Below are positions 43,703-55,551 of a stretch of 64,000 nucleotides of DNA, piece after piece (position 1 is the stretch's first letter; each line of letters opens with the position of its first letter). A program made the position numbers and the translations under genes. The stretch lies in NCBI GenBank assembly GCA_013176395.1, contig JABMLP010000016.1, positions 744,001 to 808,000 on the forward strand, in the 5' to 3' direction. Source of the DNA: Venturia oleaginea (taxonomy: Eukaryota > Ascomycota > Dothideomycetes > Venturiales > Venturiaceae). The notes below the pieces were generated by a model that saw only the letters and a program-made list of their open reading frames with translations, searched no databases and was not told where the DNA came from.

Positions 43703-44839
43703 ATGAGTGAACACGAAGTATCCCAGTTGGAACGCGCTCCTGACTCTCTACGCTCCGCTGTTGATCCAACACTCCAAGAAGTACTTCTTCAAGAGCAACA
43801 TCGCCAATTGTCAGAGCAAATGCATCACCAAGACTATCCGGATCCGTCATCAGGCATCCAACACCCCCATGTTCAAGAGATGATGCACTCGGACCATATG
43901 CATCATTCCGACCAACACGATTTGGGGGAAGATATGTCCTCGCCTGATCGTCAAGAACCGTTTTCACCCCGTCGAGGATATACACACAAGCGAAGCGAGG
44001 AACCGCAACGGAATGCCCAGGGAAAGATGATATGTAAATTTCAAATTTCATGCTCGCATTTGACTTTTGAACGACGTTGCGAATGGAGGTAAGCAGTTCA
44101 TAGATTTACAGCAGGGTCACTCATTCAGTGCCCTTAGATGAGAATCTAAATTTGGAAAAACACTTGTAGTTGGAGATCAACAGCGATCAATTCCCGGCAA
44201 CCTGATTTCCAAAGATCGCCAGAAATTCATCGCAATTGATCTCGGATCGAGAGGTTTTGAAATTGACTGTATCTCTCGTCACCGGGCTAACGTCATGATA
44301 GTAAACACATGGATAAGCACGATCGGCCCTACAAGTGCCAGGAACCAGGCTGCGAGAAGCTTCAGGGATTCACATACTCTGGAGGTCTTTTAAGACATCA
44401 ACGAGAAGTGCATAAGATGCACGGAGGAACGAAAAAGGCATTGTACTGTCCGGTTGAGACTTGCAAGCGCCATTCAGGATCGGGTTTCACAAGAAAAGAG
44501 AATCTGTCCGAGCACATGCGACGGGTTCACCGAAGCACGAGTGATAGTGTGGATATGAATGGCCACGACGCCAACCTTCTACAGGCTGTCGCGACGGAAG
44601 CTCGAACTCTCGAAGAGCTTACTAGCGATGGAGAACGTTCCACAAAACGAAGGCGAGTTGAAGGGCTCGACGATTTTACAGCTGGAGAGCCCGAAGCAGT
44701 TACAAAGCTACGACAAGAAAACGAAGACCTGAAGCAACGTATGAAGCAGATGGAGAATGAGTTGCACCAACAGCGCACTTTGCTCCAAGATATTCTCGCC
44801 AGACAACAGCCACCGACCTCAACAGGCCCGATGACTTGA
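43703..44839 (+). CDS. C2H2 zinc-finger transcription factor with C-terminal coiled coil
   Basis: Exons 43703-44088 and 44302-44839 give 307 residues; the 213-nt intron is long but ends with GGGCTAACG and an AG acceptor. The N-terminal 110 residues are rich in His, Gln and Asp. Splicing completes the first finger as C-x5-C...CEWSKHMDKHDRPYKC, where the join lies in the finger helix. A second finger is CQEPGCEKLQGFTYSGGLLR with HQREVH. A third is CPVETCKRHSGSGFTRKENL with HMRRVH. A basic KRRRVEG sequence may be a nuclear signal. The last 60 residues (LRQENEDLKQRMKQMENEL and onward) form a heptad coiled coil for dimerisation. It is probably a sequence-specific nuclear regulator; targets are unknown. 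Confidence 0.85.
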
Positions 44840-45964
44840 AAGAAAGGTACCCGTCCCTTTTTCAGCCTTACTTACCACCTTTGACGCGAATACTGTGGGT
44901 AATCGCGTCCTTATACGACCACCAGCGTCTTTATGAATATCACGACAACGATATGTTTGTAAAACAGTGCGATAATAGATGTTTCAGCAGGTAGAGACAG
45001 CAGGGTGTGCTGTTATCGATGACAGCTAAAGAGGTTACGGAATCAAATTGGACTTGTACGCGTACGCATTGGCAGCGAGATTTGTGGTGGGATTTTGTTT
45101 GCATAGCACGCATAAACAGGGCGTATTTCATCGCAGGGTTGCTTTTAGACTACTTTCCTCACGGATTTGGCTATGCATCAAGTTTTGCTGGGGCTCTCGA
45201 GTGTCAATTTGCTGTTTCAGGTGTTCAGGAAGGGAATACCCAATCAGTTTCAGTTCTTATTTTTCGCTCAAAATTGTACGATATGTTTGTTCATGCCTAA
45301 ATGGTTGAATCCGCTTCAGGACCGAGGTGCCACGCTCCACAAAGTTCTGGGCATGGTGTTTGTGCCCCCATGCCTCTCTGACTCACATCTGAATGTACCA
45401 TACTGCAATGGAATGGCACTTACACACCTCCAAGCCTGGCCACATGACACCGCGACATTAACGTGCCTAGTGGATGTCTAGCTCATCCAACCACCGTTCT
45501 CCCTCAAAACCTGCTTTTCCAGCCTTCTCCTCCGCGATGAATCACATTCATTTGCCTTCTCCGAGAAAGTTTCGCGTCCGTGGTACCCGAAAGCAGCCAT
45601 CTTCACGTCCGCGGTGACGCCTCGCAGTGGCGCTTTTGGCGAGTGCTCGTCATGCAGCCTCGGCTTCCCGTCGCGACTGAATCAGCATCAATTTTCATCA
45701 AGAGATAAATACTCAAACATACAGGTCTCTTCACTAATGGCACATCAAATCGATTGATCTCAGATGTCGTCGAAAGAAGCTCAGTGGTTACCCCGCTCGG
45801 TATCTTCAGCTGGAGCAGCCAGGCAACGACGCTGACCGGTCGTTTCTGCCTCCCATCACCCATATCTATCTGGATGGCTTATCATCATGTAGTCAATAGC
45901 CTCCAACATCGCCACGGCGCATACGAACAACCTCTACACCATAAGCCATCAGGCTTACTCGAAC
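44840..45964. other. intergenic, no supported gene
   Basis: Only short frames without family features occur between the C2H2 gene and the 446-residue orphan gene. Confidence 0.45.
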
Positions 45965-47362
45965 ATGTCCTCCGATAAAAGGCGTAGCAGCATTTCCTCA
46001 GACTGGAAGGAGCTGGATGCAGTTTCTGGCATTGATGGCATATACGATGACACGGCGTCAATACTGTCACTACCCTCGACTCTCAATGACAGTGAAGGCT
46101 CAGACGACTCGGATGGACCGACCTCTACGGGCCAACCAAGCGAACAACCAGAGTCGACCGCCCTTCCAACACGCGAACAGATTTCCGATGGCTTAGGTCC
46201 TACCGAATACGTCGACGATGACACAGACTCCGTAGCGTCCGACGAGACTACCACTGAAGATCTTCTCGATATGGTTGTTGAACCACCGATCCTTCTCAGC
46301 AACCTCGAGTCCCTACAGTCCATTCTGAGCGAGATCATACCGTCTTGTGAAGAGCAAGATAGCCCAGACACACATCAGGCACTCTCGGGAGTTTTGGCAG
46401 CACTGTGCAGACTGCTTGGTACAATTGCGGATCTCAAAGAGGTAACATTGGGTTATGTCAAAATTTGGAAGCCCAACGATCCATTCTCTGCAGCACCTCA
46501 ATTAGACCCTCTTCTGTACAAGTGGTGCACGACCTGTGCGCTCAAGCTTTACAATTTGCAAGCAGACGATCAAGTGGCGGCCGAGTCCAAGGATTACTCA
46601 GACTGTATTGACAAGCTCTGCGACGATTTGAGCGTCTTCCTCCGAATCTTGAGAAGGTACGAACCCTAAAGACCATGGAACTTGAGCCAATACAAAAACT
46701 GAACTGTTTATAGCGATCTCGATGAATATCAAACACTTCAATTGAACTTTCCGAAACTCCCAGCGGAAGAGCTTCTGTCCCACCATACATATCTCCATCG
46801 CCGCTATCGAAATACCGAGTCACAGCCAGTAGCTGATGGGCCCATCCCTGCTCTACGCCGACGACTATATGCGCTCAAGGACGAGATCGGTAAAGCAAAT
46901 AGCATCATTAGCGATTCCCTTGTTACCAAGGTATTCTATAGGGACACGGAAAAGCAATTGCGAGAAATACAAGCCTTGCAGACTCGCACGTTCGGGGCCC
47001 TTGGGGTACTGCTTAGCAACCATGGGAGCGACTGGATTGAGCAAATGATTGCTGGTGGCATGTCCTATGCGGAGTTTACAAATTTGGATGGCAAGGAGAT
47101 TCAGGCAATTGAAGACAGAATATCGGAATTTGGCGACCTCCTCGATGTTCTCAGGTTTTCGAGTTCGTACTCCCCCGGCAATGTGGCGATAACCAATTCC
47201 AAGCGAGGCCTTTCTCTCTCGGGGGAAAGGTATGATGGGGCAGAAGGCACCTGCAGGAGCGATAATGCAGACTTTGTTCCTGCTGCACTTGGCTGTGAGA
47301 GTGTCAAGGCTATGCTCTTGGGTTTGAACTCAATGCTAAAGATTGAGGCTGAGAAGCATTAA
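45965..47362 (+). CDS. hypothetical fungal protein with acidic N-terminus and helical body
   Basis: Exons 45965-46656 and 46714-47362 (57-nt intron) give 446 residues. The opening MSSDKRRSSISSDWKELDAV resembles a Ser-phosphorylation-prone WELV-like head. Residues 20-110 are acidic and Ser/Thr-rich. The rest is predicted to be helical, with blocks LLSNLESLQSILSEIIPSCE, LAALCRLLGTIADLKEVTLG and, in exon 2, LRRRLYALKDEIGKANSIIS and FRDTEKQLREIQAL-like heptads. No membrane segment, signal peptide or catalytic motif is visible. The intron joins LRR to SDLDEYQTLQLNFPKLPAEE cleanly. I do not recognise the family. It is real by length, codon phase across the intron and absence of stops. Confidence 0.7.
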
Positions 47363-47789
47363 GCATGAGGGAACATGAATGCAATGCGATTGAAAGTGTT
47401 GTCTGTCTAGCACATTTCCATTTTTCAACACAGCGAAATTCGAGCTCATTGATTGGTCCTTACTATGGATTTGTTCAACTGCCAATCGATGTCGATAAGT
47501 TTCTAGCAACTGAAACCGCCAGAATTCATCGCTCGCGTGTTCGACAAGAGAGACTCCAGACTGAGAGGAGCATTGAGTGCCGGAAATGTCTGTGGTCAGA
47601 GACGCCCAACAAGCCACACAGGTCTTTCGACCCGGGCCTCATTGTAAGCATAAAGTCAGAATGATGCCCACCTTCAGATTCTCTCGGTTTTCGACTCCTC
47701 CCACCAATCAACGTCAGAATCTCACCGCCTTCTTTTCCAGTTGCCTGATTCTCGATTGCCTTGCTGCGCCCTGCCTATCTCGACCAACC
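47363..47789. other. intergenic with a short dispersed-repeat copy
   Basis: No gene is called. Bases 47485-47509 (AATCGATGTCGATAAGTTTC and on) closely match 51485-51508. Confidence 0.45.
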
Positions 47790-49120
47790 ATGGACGACGC
47801 TGAGCTTGACCAAGCCTTTTGGGACCAATGGATGCTCGACTTTGGAGTGCCGGTATCCAGGAACGGGTGAGTTGAGAAAAAGAAGGAAGCTAACTGTCGG
47901 GCCAAGAATTCATCTACAGCCGCTGTCAATCCAAACCTCTTTCTCCTCCAGTGAAAGCAATTCTCTAGGCCTTGGGGTTACATATGAGCCTTCACCGCCG
48001 ATGTCCCTGAAGTTAGGATCTGTTCCGGATATCTTTTCTGTCTCAGCTTCTATATCCGCTACCTCGACATTTGGACCGGTCAGAGCATCGCCAGTAAGCA
48101 TCGTTCATCGATGCCCACACATAGAATGCCAACACAGCAAGGCCACCTTCACACGCCAATCGGACCTCCAGCGCCATCAGGCACGAAGGCAGCACTTTCT
48201 TCTGCTATGCTGTTGGCTGCACAAGAATAGGCTCAAAGCCCTTTAACTGTTCGGATAAGCTGAGAGAACATGTCCCCCGAGGCCACGGCCATGACGCTCA
48301 ATACCAGTGTCCGGTAGAAAATTGCTATTGTGGACCTCTGCCATTGTCGCTGTTCGTGGTACATATCCTGGGTGCGCATAAATCAGACTTGACAGCTGGT
48401 ATTGCAGACTTGTGGCAACCATTACTTGAGGTCATATTCTGTCCTCTCAAGCCATGTCGGAAACCACTCAAAGACGGCGCTATGTTGATCAAACATCTGC
48501 AAGAACAACACTCCGAGCGTGATCATCTTGCTCGATCGTCCTCCATGACTGCGGCATCTCTGGACCCCATCTCTTGCGAGGTGATTTGTCCAATCTGTGC
48601 TGAGCGATTCGGAACTGCGGTCGACGCTCTTCAACATGTCCTTCTCAGTCACATGGTGGACAGAGATCACTTCCAAGCGTGGTTGGCAGCCGTAAATCAT
48701 TGGCGCTGCGGTCGTGGGGACACCAAAATCACCATCACAGAGTTGATGGCCGGGATCATAACACATCGAGGAGTCTTGTTTATAGGAGATTCAATCCCGT
48801 GTCCTGTATGTTCGCATGAAACGCACTGGAAACTCTCCGTGATTATAGAGCGGTGGAAATCACGTCGCCAGAATTGGTTGTCAACCGTGAAGCTATCCTC
48901 GGATTATTTCCGATGCTTGCACATCACTGTGTCTTCGACGATCCGAAGAGAACTACAACATCTTGAAATGTAAGTTCATCCCGTCGTTGGTTGGGGGTTT
49001 GTCGCTTATGCTATGGATAGATCAGAGCGTAGACGACGAGGTTGGTTCAGAAATGGGGTACCTGGTGGCCGACGAAACTACCGCAAGAGATTGTGTAGCA
49101 ACTTTGTGCTATTCAAGTAG
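47790..49120 (+). CDS. C2H2-type zinc-finger protein with one apparent +1 frameshift
   Basis: Exons are 47790-47866, 47907-48969 and 49021-49120. Their summed length minus one base is an exact multiple of three (412 residues). The frame set by HRCPHIECQHSKATFTRQSD with LQRHQARRQH shifts at the TTT at 48196-48198; dropping one T gives QHFFCYAVGCTRIGSKPFNC and then SDKLREHVPRGHGHDAQYQC. These are paired C2H2-like fingers. Further Cys pairs follow: CPLKPCRKPLKDGAMLIKHL, CPICAERFGTAVDALQHVLL and CPVCSHETHW. Exon 3 adds a basic tail. The arrangement resembles fungal C2H2 proteins with atypical, widely spaced fingers. The single extra base in a homopolymer could be a sequencing error or a young disabling mutation. 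Confidence 0.65.
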
Positions 49121-49834
49121 GAGCGTGGTTTTGAAGGATGTGGACTGTTCACGGTGTTGTTGGAAATTGCTTTTCGGATTCGATTTCGGTATGTCCCTAA
49201 TACTCTCACTCCGCTTTCGAATACTTTTGATGCGTTGAATCTTTCCTGTTCTTTCGTACTTTGCTCTCACATTCTTTACGATGCGCTTTTATCTTATCTC
49301 GGTTGCGCTTTAGGTTATGTATCTTTAAAGAAGAAAAAGAAAAAAAACAATAAAAAATGGGTTTCTTTTCAAGCAAGCGTCTTGGTCGCTACTGTGAAGA
49401 GTAACGAAAATGAGATGCCAGTTGGACCATACTCTTCGAGACTGACATGGTGAAATCTGTGTCACTCAATACTGCCGTGAAGTGAAGATTATCTAGAGGT
49501 TCTACAAATACAGCCTTCGTCCCATACCAGACCCAATCCCAAACGGCTAACAAGTTTTCTTCTAGATCCTGGGTATCTCAAATCCGAAGTTGAAAACTAA
49601 AGCTTAAACAAATTCCCGTCAACTCCCCGGTTAACTCTTTGATCCACTCGATCTTAGGAGAAGTGACCTGTCGTTTTTTAGCGATGGATAGGAGATGCAG
49701 AGGGGATTACTTACAACAACAGCCGTGTTCGAACGGGAGAGCCACATTTTGGTCGTGCAGGCCTACAACGCGTCCAGAAATCATCACAGTATTTAATTTC
49801 GTCGCGTTGTTGGAAGGAAAATCCGTAAAGGGTA
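49121..49834. other. intergenic, A-rich tract, no gene seen
   Basis: The region between convergent genes contains an A-rich run at about 49327-49360. Nothing else is recognised. Confidence 0.45.
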
Positions 49835-50416
49835 TCATAGAAGTTCCTCGTATTTCCACATCCCCTCCATCCGTCTCATTTCCGGATCTAAGCCCTGTCG
49901 GCGAATAGCCTCTCGTCTACCCACGTCCCCGCTCTTCCCCTCGCGCTTCTTCGCCTCCTTTCGAGCCTTCTCCCCCTCCTTGCGAACCTTCTGAGCCTCC
50001 TTCCGAGCCTTCTCACCCTCCTCCCGAACCTTCTGAGCCTGCGCTACCTGGGCTTTCTTGGCACAGTGTAGACAATACTCGTGTTGTCCGCGTCTCCTCT
50101 TCTCCATACATGTTGATGCCGAGACGAGACTCGTTGCAAAGGCGAGGGATATATGGCCTATTGCTAGTATGCCTGCGACGTATGTAGGACCTGCGAGGTG
50201 TAATTCCCGCATTTCGTAGTGGATTTGTGTTGCGACGCGGTGTTTTGAGCGGATGCGTTTTGCTTCTAGTGTGTTTTCTAGGCGTTGGAGGGTTTTTACT
50301 TTTTTGGGTGGGTTGAGGTGGGATGGGGTTGGTTTGGGGAAGGAGGAGGAATCGGAGGAGGAGTCGGGGTCTGTGGCGTTGATTTGGGGTGTTAGTAGGT
50401 GGTAGGTGTAATTCAT
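49835..50416 (-). CDS. hypothetical protein with one membrane segment and charged heptad repeats
   Basis: A single exon from the ATG at 50416 gives 193 residues. The N-terminal 50 residues are Ser/Pro-rich. A basic helical stretch (LQRLENTLEAKRIRSKHRVA) leads to one hydrophobic segment (YVAGILAIGHISLAFATSLV). A short Cys motif CLHCAKKA follows. Then an alternating Lys/Glu/Arg region has three copies of a KVR-EGEKARKEA unit, predicted to form a long single helix or coiled coil. There is no signal peptide. I do not recognise the family. The DNA of the charged part is itself repeated (about 33 bp per unit). Confidence 0.6.
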   Translation of the reverse strand: MNYTYHLLTPQINATDPDSSSDSSSFPKPTPSHLNPPKKVKTLQRLENTLEAKRIRSKHRVATQIHYEMRELHLAGPTYVAGILAIGHISLAFATSLVSASTCMEKRRRGQHEYCLHCAKKAQVAQAQKVREEGEKARKEAQKVRKEGEKARKEAKKREGKSGDVGRREAIRRQGLDPEMRRMEGMWKYEELL

Positions 50417-50626
50417 TTTGACGTTGGTGGATTGGGAGATTGGTTTTGGTGTTGGCTATGAGGGATGGGAGGTGATTCTTGCTGTTATACTTCTATTGTG
50501 TGGAAAATTTGGTTCAACGTTTTGGCTCGGGATCAGAGCGAGGCGCGGGCATGCGAATATTAAAACCACCTCATCGTACCATGGTTCGGTGTAGTCATCA
50601 GGTTGCACAGCGGAATCCAGGCCTTT

Positions 50627-50935
50627 CTACGATACGATCATTTTCGCATCAAGGTTTTGAAAAGGAGGGTCGAAGAAGCCAAGTTGTGCCTCCTCAGGAC
50701 CTCTTAACAGCATGAGATATCCATTGCTTTCTGTCATTCGAAGCAGACGTCGTGATATCGTGAATTCGTCCTCTGTAGCAGTAAGTTTGTCTCCCACAGG
50801 CAGCTCATACACTTCGCCTCTCATCCAAAAGTGATCCGGTAGCTTTGAGTGTGGTGTTATTCCCGAGTTCGCCTTCAAAGCGATCTTAACAAATCTCACG
50901 CGTAGTGTTAATCGATGATTCCTAGCGGTTCTCAT
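50627..50935 (-). pseudogene. possible remnant of an unrecognised gene
   Basis: A 102-codon ATG frame ends with a well-composed stretch: PDHFWMRGEVYELPVGDKLT, then ISRRLLRMTESNGYLMLLRG and GFFDPPFQNLDAKMIVS. This looks like real protein. Upstream, the coding-looking reading changes frame within the duplicated segment and meets stops, so the 5' part appears decayed. The family is not recognised. The call is tentative. Confidence 0.3.
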
Positions 50936-51010
50936 GGTATCCTTCTGAGTCTGCCGCCAAAGCGACCTTCCCAAACTCCTTACGCAGCATTGATCGATGG
51001 TTCCTAGCGG
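50865..51010 (+). repeat. diverged direct duplication (64-bp copies, 82-bp period)
   Basis: Copies at 50865-50928 and 50947-51010 align without gaps. Both end in ATCGATG-TTCCTAGCGG. By hand count they differ at about 18 positions, of which about 14 are transitions. Confidence 0.65.
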
Positions 51011-51884
51011 GTTGTGAGTGAAGAAATTTGAAGAAATTATAAGGTTAGCCACGCCACGCCGCACCGAAAGAAAAACCAGTATCTTAGAACGCAAAGCCTA
51101 CCCCTGAACGTTAAAAAGTCGAGTCTGAAGCAAGTAAATGGACCAGTGACAGAAACCATGCAAATTCCTTTGCGCATTGGGAATGGAAGGGGAAAGACTG
51201 ATGTCGAGCTCATAATCAGACTCGATCACGAGTGAGCTTATGCCTTCTAGCGCGACAACAACATAACCACAGCAGCAGCAAAAGCCCCAACCCAGTACCA
51301 GTCTTATCCACACCAGCTGTAGGCACAGCAAAAGCTCTCTTCCCTCAATTAGTCGCAGGACACTTGCTGCAGTTAGTCCCGAGACGACTGAATCAAGGTT
51401 ATACTGTAGCTTCATCAATACAATACCTTTCCCAGTATCTCGAAATCAAAGATACCGTTAGTGTTAGAGCCGCTGAACTCAAGATCAATATCGATAAGTT
51501 TCTAGTAATTTGAAAGAAGAGGGTGTCTAGAAATTCATCGATATCGATCTCGAGTTGCGCGTATTTGTCTTAGTTTAGGTAGACTGAAAGAGGTACTGAA
51601 TTAGGACTGATTTTATGTTCGATATTAATAAATTTCCGTTATCGAGTTGCGAAAATTTGCTGGATTTTTATCGATAGCGACCTGGAAGTAGTGACTATTA
51701 TCAGAAAGCTAGATTCCCGGGCTCGAGGACAATGAAAGGAGATATTAATTAAAGACTCCACGGCCGCGATCGATGGATCTGATATACCCACCACCAATTG
51801 TTCCCCAGAGATTATTCAGGCGTGACCTCCTAGGACTTACTTGAAAACAAGAACAAAATCAAGCTTCTCTGCAATACTGCATCC

Positions 51885-53609
51885 CTACCTCTGAGCAACC
51901 TTGAGCTTGACCATCAAAGGCTTCTTCTCCCATAACGTAAATACTCGTTGATCAGCCCATTGTTGGCTTTCCGGTAATAGTTCGAAGTCGAAGTTGTAGA
52001 CGAGCTTGGCCAAGATCAGGCGCATTTCGTGCATGGCCATGTTCTGGCCGACGCTATGAAACGGTTAGTATATCCAAGGGCATGACTGGACGATGAATGA
52101 AGAAATTTTGGGGAAAAAAGGAGTGCATGTCACCTACCAATTGCGGGGACCAACCGAAAAGGGTTGACAAGCACCACGACGATCATTGATGAACTCCTGA
52201 GGGATTGGCTGGACCCATCTCTCTGGCTCAAACGAGTGTGGCTGGTAGAAGTTTGTGGGAGAGTGGCAGGCGGAGTATTGTGTGACACATACTTGGGCAT
52301 CTGCGGGAATGAGATGGTCGCAGATCGTCGAGCCGCCTTTGGGAACGCGACGAGGAAGTCCTACTGGTACTGGCGGATATATTCTGAGCCCTTCTTCTAT
52401 ACACGCGTATATATAGGGAGTCTGAGATAACCGTTCCATGGTGATGTCGTCGTCGTGTTGGAATGTAGAGCGCAAAGCATCCGAGAGTTTCGCCATCTTC
52501 CGTGGATTAATGAGCAGTAGATATAGCAGACCACTAAGCTCTGTGGCAGTCGTTTCTGTATGATCGATTTAGTGATGCTCAAAATCTAATATCGGCAAGT
52601 TCGTTACCTGTGCCAGCTCCCATGAACAAAGCGGCGTTGCTATGCATCGCTTTCAAGCTAAGGCCGCGGCCGAGTTCTGCTTGTCGAAGGACTAAGCCCC
52701 AGATGTCTGGGCGCTCCGTCTTGATCTCCAAGCGCTTGTCCACCTGCTCGGCTGAGTAGTTGAAATGAGCTTTCCTTTTCTTCCCAAGTGCTTTGGGTCC
52801 CAAGAAATCGATGATGATCTTGAAAACGAAGAACGACTTGAGACCACGGAGGTAAGTTCCGAATTTAAGAACTTTGAAGATAAGCGCCACCCAAGGAGTA
52901 TAGTCAGACTTCTCCAGAAGACCTAGAGGTGCACCAAAAGTCAAGTCGCCCATGATATCGAAAGTTGTGAAGTCTGTTCCGTGGTCAATAACGTGGACTT
53001 GACAAAGATGGTGATTGACAACCTACTCAGCATGCGCACCATATCAATCCCTTTCTCTGGATTCTCCTTGATTAAGATGTTCAACTTCTTCACCAGCAAG
53101 TCGATATATTGCAAGAATAGGGGCTCCTGCTCTTTGAGAGCCCTGTCGCTGAAAGCTCCGGCGAAGACTTTGCGCATTCTAGCATGCTCGTCATCACGGG
53201 TTTCGCTAAGCAACCCGGGAACTCCATTCGGTGGTTTTGCGTAAACTTCGAGGTCCTTGTAAGGGCCCGGCTTCTTGAATCCGTGTATGTCTTTCCAGGC
53301 GCGTTCATCGATGAAAGAAAGCATGTTGGGTGCGAATCTAACCACGGGACCATATTTGAGGTGAAGTTCGTGATTCCATTTGTGCGGGATTCCTTTGAAT
53401 AGGTTGAGTATATAGGGTGTATTGCTGACAGCAGCGAATCTTGGGCCAGGAAATCGGCGTAAGGGATGGAGGAAGCCGTTATAGAGGAGTGTCCAGAACT
53501 GGTAAGCAACAACATATGCTATAGTGGCGAGCAGGATGGTTGAGACAGAAGCTGAAGAGAGGCTGCCATAGAGCTCTGTCAAGGGAGACTTTGGACTATG
53601 CGAGGCCAT
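51885..53609 (-). CDS. cytochrome P450 monooxygenase
   Basis: Exons on the minus strand are 53027-53609, 52608-52973, 52138-52555 and 51885-52053, giving 511 residues. An N-terminal membrane anchor (VSTILLATIAYVVAYQFWTL) is followed by the proline-rich LHPLRRFPGPR. The I-helix oxygen-binding motif is formed across an intron (FMGAGT|ETTATELSG). The K-helix ExxR lies in EEGLRIYPPVP, PERW lies in FEPERWVQP, and the heme loop is FSVGPRNCVGQNMAMHEMRL with the ligand Cys created by the last splice. All introns (53, 52, 84 nt) join in frame. It sits in the ER membrane and uses NADPH-P450 reductase. The overall look is of the CYP3-like fungal group used in secondary metabolism or detoxification. The substrate is unknown and there is no adjacent biosynthetic cluster. 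Confidence 0.92.
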
Positions 53610-55551
53610 GATGGAAATGGATCTGGAGGGAATGGAGGGCTGGGAGAAGGGCGGCAAGACGATTGAACCTCAAATGGGCAGCCTGTTGTCTGCATTCCAC
53701 TCACGTGAATGCATCGCGCCGGCCGGGCACGCTGGCGGTAAGGGATTGAGCGGCCGGGTGGCTTTTAAGCGACGCGTTCTTGATCTCTGTAGAGGTGCAT
53801 AGAGGGGCGTGAGGGGCATTCCGTGCGACGAGCCGGTTCCGCCCATTGTTGGTCGGCTCGTACCCCGGTACACCCGATGAGGCAGGTATTCTTAGATAAG
53901 AGTACGTAGAATTCGTATGCGGTATAGAAGCTACAGTCAACGTCTTTCTCGTAGCGGCAATAGAATAACTCATCTGGACACCACCACATCACGTGCACGC
54001 TACTTGAAACGCCCTTCCTCGGATCTACCTCCGTACCCTTAATGATCAACACCATGACTTTCCCATCCTCACTTCATACTGTCTCAACCCAATACGATAC
54101 CGTCAAATTGAATTCCATGTTGCTAACCTTCTGGAAGACATATAAAAGCAATCTCGCCAGAACTTTAGACATCTCGCTCATGATTGGAGAGTGCTGTATG
54201 AAACTAAGTCATCCTGATAGACAGATGTTGACCATCCCATTTTGCCATCTGTCGCACTGTGAACGAAGAATTCTGACCCGGTCCGACACTTCGCTGCAGA
54301 TGAAGGATGCTCGCCTTTGTCAACATCTCTTCGTATTCATTGCTCCGAGCCCTTCTTAGTCAGAAGCATACATCTCACGGAAACACGGCAGGCATGCATC
54401 ATCCTCAAGCTTTCGACACTCTCGGGCCATGCATCTTTTTTAGGCACAAATCGTACGAGGACATGCCTGCACTTCTCTATCGTTCGTCGTTCTTCGTTTG
54501 CCGTTCGTGCGAATACACCATGCAGAGTGGGTGAATCATGATGGGACGCCAGCAATGAAAATCGTTCCAGATTCCAGGCATGCTGCGCGGCCTGGAGCCC
54601 GCACGATAAAAACGGCAATTTGATATCGAGTTTCCACATGGCTCCTGGATCCGATCAATTTAGGATTTCTGCCCCCGCAATTACGCCTTTCTCCAATCCC
54701 CACTACTTTCTGAATGCCGAACGATTCTTTTAGCACCTTTAGGATCAGGATAGTAGCAGAGTTGATCCACTCAGGCCAACCCTTCCATCTGAGCAATCAT
54801 GTAGCCGAAAACCTTCATGCTAACCTCATTGTCGGTATTGCCGCCTCACTCTCTGGATGTCGTGCCGAAGATGTAACGCTCAGATACGCCTGCACATAGG
54901 GAAGATCTTCAGAGGGCTACATTAACAAGCATCTTGGTTCCCATGACCCGCAGTCCCGTCCTTTAAGAGTATCTTTTCACGAGCGTTGGCCGTGATGGAA
55001 TCCTGCCATCATAAGACGCAATTATCCTCGGCATGTTCGTCTCCTCCACGATTAAGATATTGGTACCATCATGGCAGAGAAATGGAAAGCAACATGAGTA
55101 CAAGTACATATCACCTCACGTCAAACTTTCACCAGCAACCCAATGGATGCAAAAGCGCTAAGGTAGCCACCAGGAAACCGCTGGACTGAGATGCGTTTGA
55201 TGGGGCTGTACAACCAGCCTATTCCCTGGCACTGGGCTCTGGGCCACTATCAGGGGATCTTTTTGCGGATCAATTAATCAAATATAGTGCCTCTTATGAG
55301 AAGGACTTCATTTTGAATGAGCTTGAAGCTACCATTTACTTGGCGTATTCACCAAAATATCAAACCCCTTTAGATTCGTAGTAGTAGTTTTTTTTAGCGG
55401 GTTTGTATCGACAAGTTCAACCTCACACCGTCGTGCTGGGAGAACAAGCGACTGAACCTCCGATCACCCATGCGGAGAAACACTCCGCTACTGTCAACAA
55501 ACTAGTCCAGAACGCTTAGTAGTTTTGACGGTTTGCCTCCGCTACTGCGCA
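53610..55551. other. intergenic between divergent genes, no supported gene
   Basis: The 1.94 kb holds the promoters of the P450 and the kelch gene. All open frames are short and unsupported on both strands. Confidence 0.45.

Larger units (their letters stand above)
50417..51884. other. intergenic with possible gene remnant and diverged tandem duplication
   Basis: The stretch holds a possible short gene remnant (50627-50935, minus), an 82-bp-period duplication (50865-51010) and AT-rich DNA with repeated ATCGAT motifs at about 51480-51680. No intact gene is supported. Confidence 0.4.

Noticed and set aside
48186..48210. intron to explain the frame change in the C2H2 gene
   Set aside because: No GT..AG pair of usable length surrounds the slip without removing finger ligands; a one-base indel is simpler.
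53610..55551. possible secondary-metabolite cluster around the P450
   Set aside because: No polyketide synthase, NRPS, terpene synthase or pathway regulator lies nearby, so the P450 appears isolated.
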